From JBAYDV01 sp041668045 (GTDB lineage Bacteria > Bacteroidota > Bacteroidia > Bacteroidales > UBA932): 5,796 nucleotides of DNA. The stretch is from positions 1-5,796 of the forward strand of contig JBAYDV010000108.1 of NCBI GenBank assembly GCA_041668045.1, given 5' to 3'. Below are positions 4,771 through 5,796 of the stretch, in pieces. Position numbers and translations under genes: made by a program. Under the pieces are notes generated by a model. The model ran no database searches, was not told the DNA's origin, and worked only from the letters and a program-made list of their open reading frames with translations. Within the stretch, counting starts at the first letter, position 1; each line of letters begins with the position of its first letter.

Positions 4771-5796
4771 ATGAAAAGAATTTTATTAATAACGATTACT
4801 AGCCTGTTCAGTGTTTTTACTGTATTTGGACAAGAAATCCTTAGTTTGGAAGATTTTCGACAAGCCGCCATTAGCGCTAACAAGGAAATCCAAATCTCAA
4901 AAGAACGAGTTAAGATAGCTGGAGACCTAAAAAAGGCAGCTTTCACTCAATTTTTACCACGTATTTCAGCCAATGCCAGTTATCAATGGAATCAAAAAAA
5001 CATCTCATTACTTGCAGAAGATGCATTTTTACCTGTTGGTTCGATAGCTGCAGATGGTAGCTTAACATTTACACAAGATCAATTGAATAATAGTTGGACT
5101 ACTGTAAATGGTACAGCTGTTCCTCTTGATTCTGATGGGAACCCATTCGACCCATCAACTAATCCAGAGAAACTTCAGATAAAGAACTATGCATATCTAC
5201 CAAAAGAGTCTATGGAATACGATATTAACAACGTAATGATTGGAACCATTAGTCTCGTACAGCCTATTTTTATGGGAATGAAAGTCAAAGAGCTATATAA
5301 TATTTCTAAAGCAAACGAAAATATAGCTAAATCTACAGATGAAAATAAATTACAACAATTAATCATTAAAGTAGATGAAGCATATTGGAGAGTAGTTTCT
5401 ATATATAATAAAAAAGAATTAGCCAATAAATACTGTGAACTCCTTGAAAAGTTAATGTATAATGTTAACGAGATGTATAAAGCAGGAGTTGCTACCAAAG
5501 TCGATGTATTAAATGTACGTGTAGAATATAATGAAGCTACTATGCAGAAGATTAATGCAGAAAATGGTTATAGTCTATGTAAAATGGCTCTATTCCAATT
5601 ATGTGGAATGGATTTGAATAGTAACATAGAACCAGCCGATAAGGATATAAATAATATATTAATAAAAGAAGATAAAGTAATAGATATAGATCAAGCTATT
5701 AATTCACGTTCTGAGATAAAAATATTGAATCAAACTAAGAAAATAGCTGATTATAATGTAGGTATCGATAAATCCAGATTCATGCCTAACATCTTC
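4771..5796 (+). CDS. TolC-family outer-membrane efflux protein, 3' end outside window
   Basis: The first 342 codons are present and open to the window edge; full-length family members have about 430-490 residues. Residues 1-20 form a signal peptide (likely cut FG|QE). The first structural repeat starts with LSLEDFRQAAISANKEI (25-41), a long helix, then FLPRISANASYQW, the strand entering the outer membrane. Residues about 74-150 form a long hydrophilic stretch rich in N, D, T and S, probably a surface loop with strands. A second strand (IGTISLVQPIF) and periplasmic helices follow. The diagnostic segment YKAGVATKVDVLNVRVEYNEA (236-256) is clear. The second repeat begins at about 307 (IDIDQAINSRSEIK) and is cut off. 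Its role is the exit duct of a tripartite efflux pump or type I exporter spanning the periplasm. The marR gene 23 bp upstream suggests control by that regulator, and adaptor and pump genes are expected downstream. Confidence 0.92.
   Translation, partial: MKRILLITITSLFSVFTVFGQEILSLEDFRQAAISANKEIQISKERVKIAGDLKKAAFTQFLPRISANASYQWNQKNISLLAEDAFLPVGSIAADGSLTFTQDQLNNSWTTVNGTAVPLDSDGNPFDPSTNPEKLQIKNYAYLPKESMEYDINNVMIGTISLVQPIFMGMKVKELYNISKANENIAKSTDENKLQQLIIKVDEAYWRVVSIYNKKELANKYCELLEKLMYNVNEMYKAGVATKVDVLNVRVEYNEATMQKINAENGYSLCKMALFQLCGMDLNSNIEPADKDINNILIKEDKVIDIDQAINSRSEIKILNQTKKIADYNVGIDKSRFMPNIF

Noticed and set aside
4728..4946. Minus-strand open frame of 72 codons over the marR end and tolC start
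   Set aside because: It overlaps the tolC signal peptide and first helix antisense, and nothing in it is recognisable.
5187..5498. Minus-strand open frame of 103 codons inside the tolC-like gene
   Set aside because: It is a shadow of a gene whose TolC motifs are clear in the plus frame.

Overview
The window is AT-rich (hand-counted lines give about 20-48% G+C, mostly near 30%) and looks like a chromosome segment of a member of the Bacteroidota. The support is: no purine-rich Shine-Dalgarno sites before the starts; AT-rich leaders carrying matches to the Bacteroidota -7 element TAnnTTTG; signal peptides ending in a short hydrophobic-then-Q pattern (FS|QQ, FG|QE); and a menaquinone prenyltransferase next to a secreted papain-type peptidase of the kind seen in Bacteroidales. 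I cannot name a genus from the sequence.

Layout from left to right. Positions 1-506 (minus strand) hold the N-terminal part of a secreted C1 (papain/bleomycin-hydrolase type) cysteine peptidase whose 3' end lies outside the window. A 125-bp divergent intergenic region separates it from a tight plus-strand cluster: menA (632-1555, TTG start), a CPBP/Abi-type membrane protease (1562-2188) and a nitroreductase-like flavoprotein (2203-2808). Gaps in this cluster are 6 and 14 bp, so one transcript is likely. Convergent to it, and overlapping its last gene by 11 bp, is a membrane-anchored serine hydrolase of the beta-lactamase/NylB type (2798-4126, minus strand).

The right side is a regulated efflux locus. 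A 165-bp divergent region (4127-4291) contains outward-facing, mirror-image -7-like boxes and two near-identical GTTGATAC-type palindromes. Directly downstream is a MarR-family regulator (4292-4747), followed after 23 bp by a TolC-type outer-membrane efflux protein (4771 to the window end, incomplete). The arrangement suggests an autoregulated marR-tolC operon, with the inner-membrane pump and adaptor expected beyond the window. The operator pair sits on the predicted marR start of transcription and is a concrete, testable regulatory prediction.

I did not find RNA genes, insertion sequences, CRISPR arrays or clear rho-independent terminators. All genes belong to known families. The most interesting points are the tandem operator with its mirrored promoter, and the linkage of a CPBP protease and an atypical nitroreductase to menA. 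I see no strong evidence for a wholly new system.
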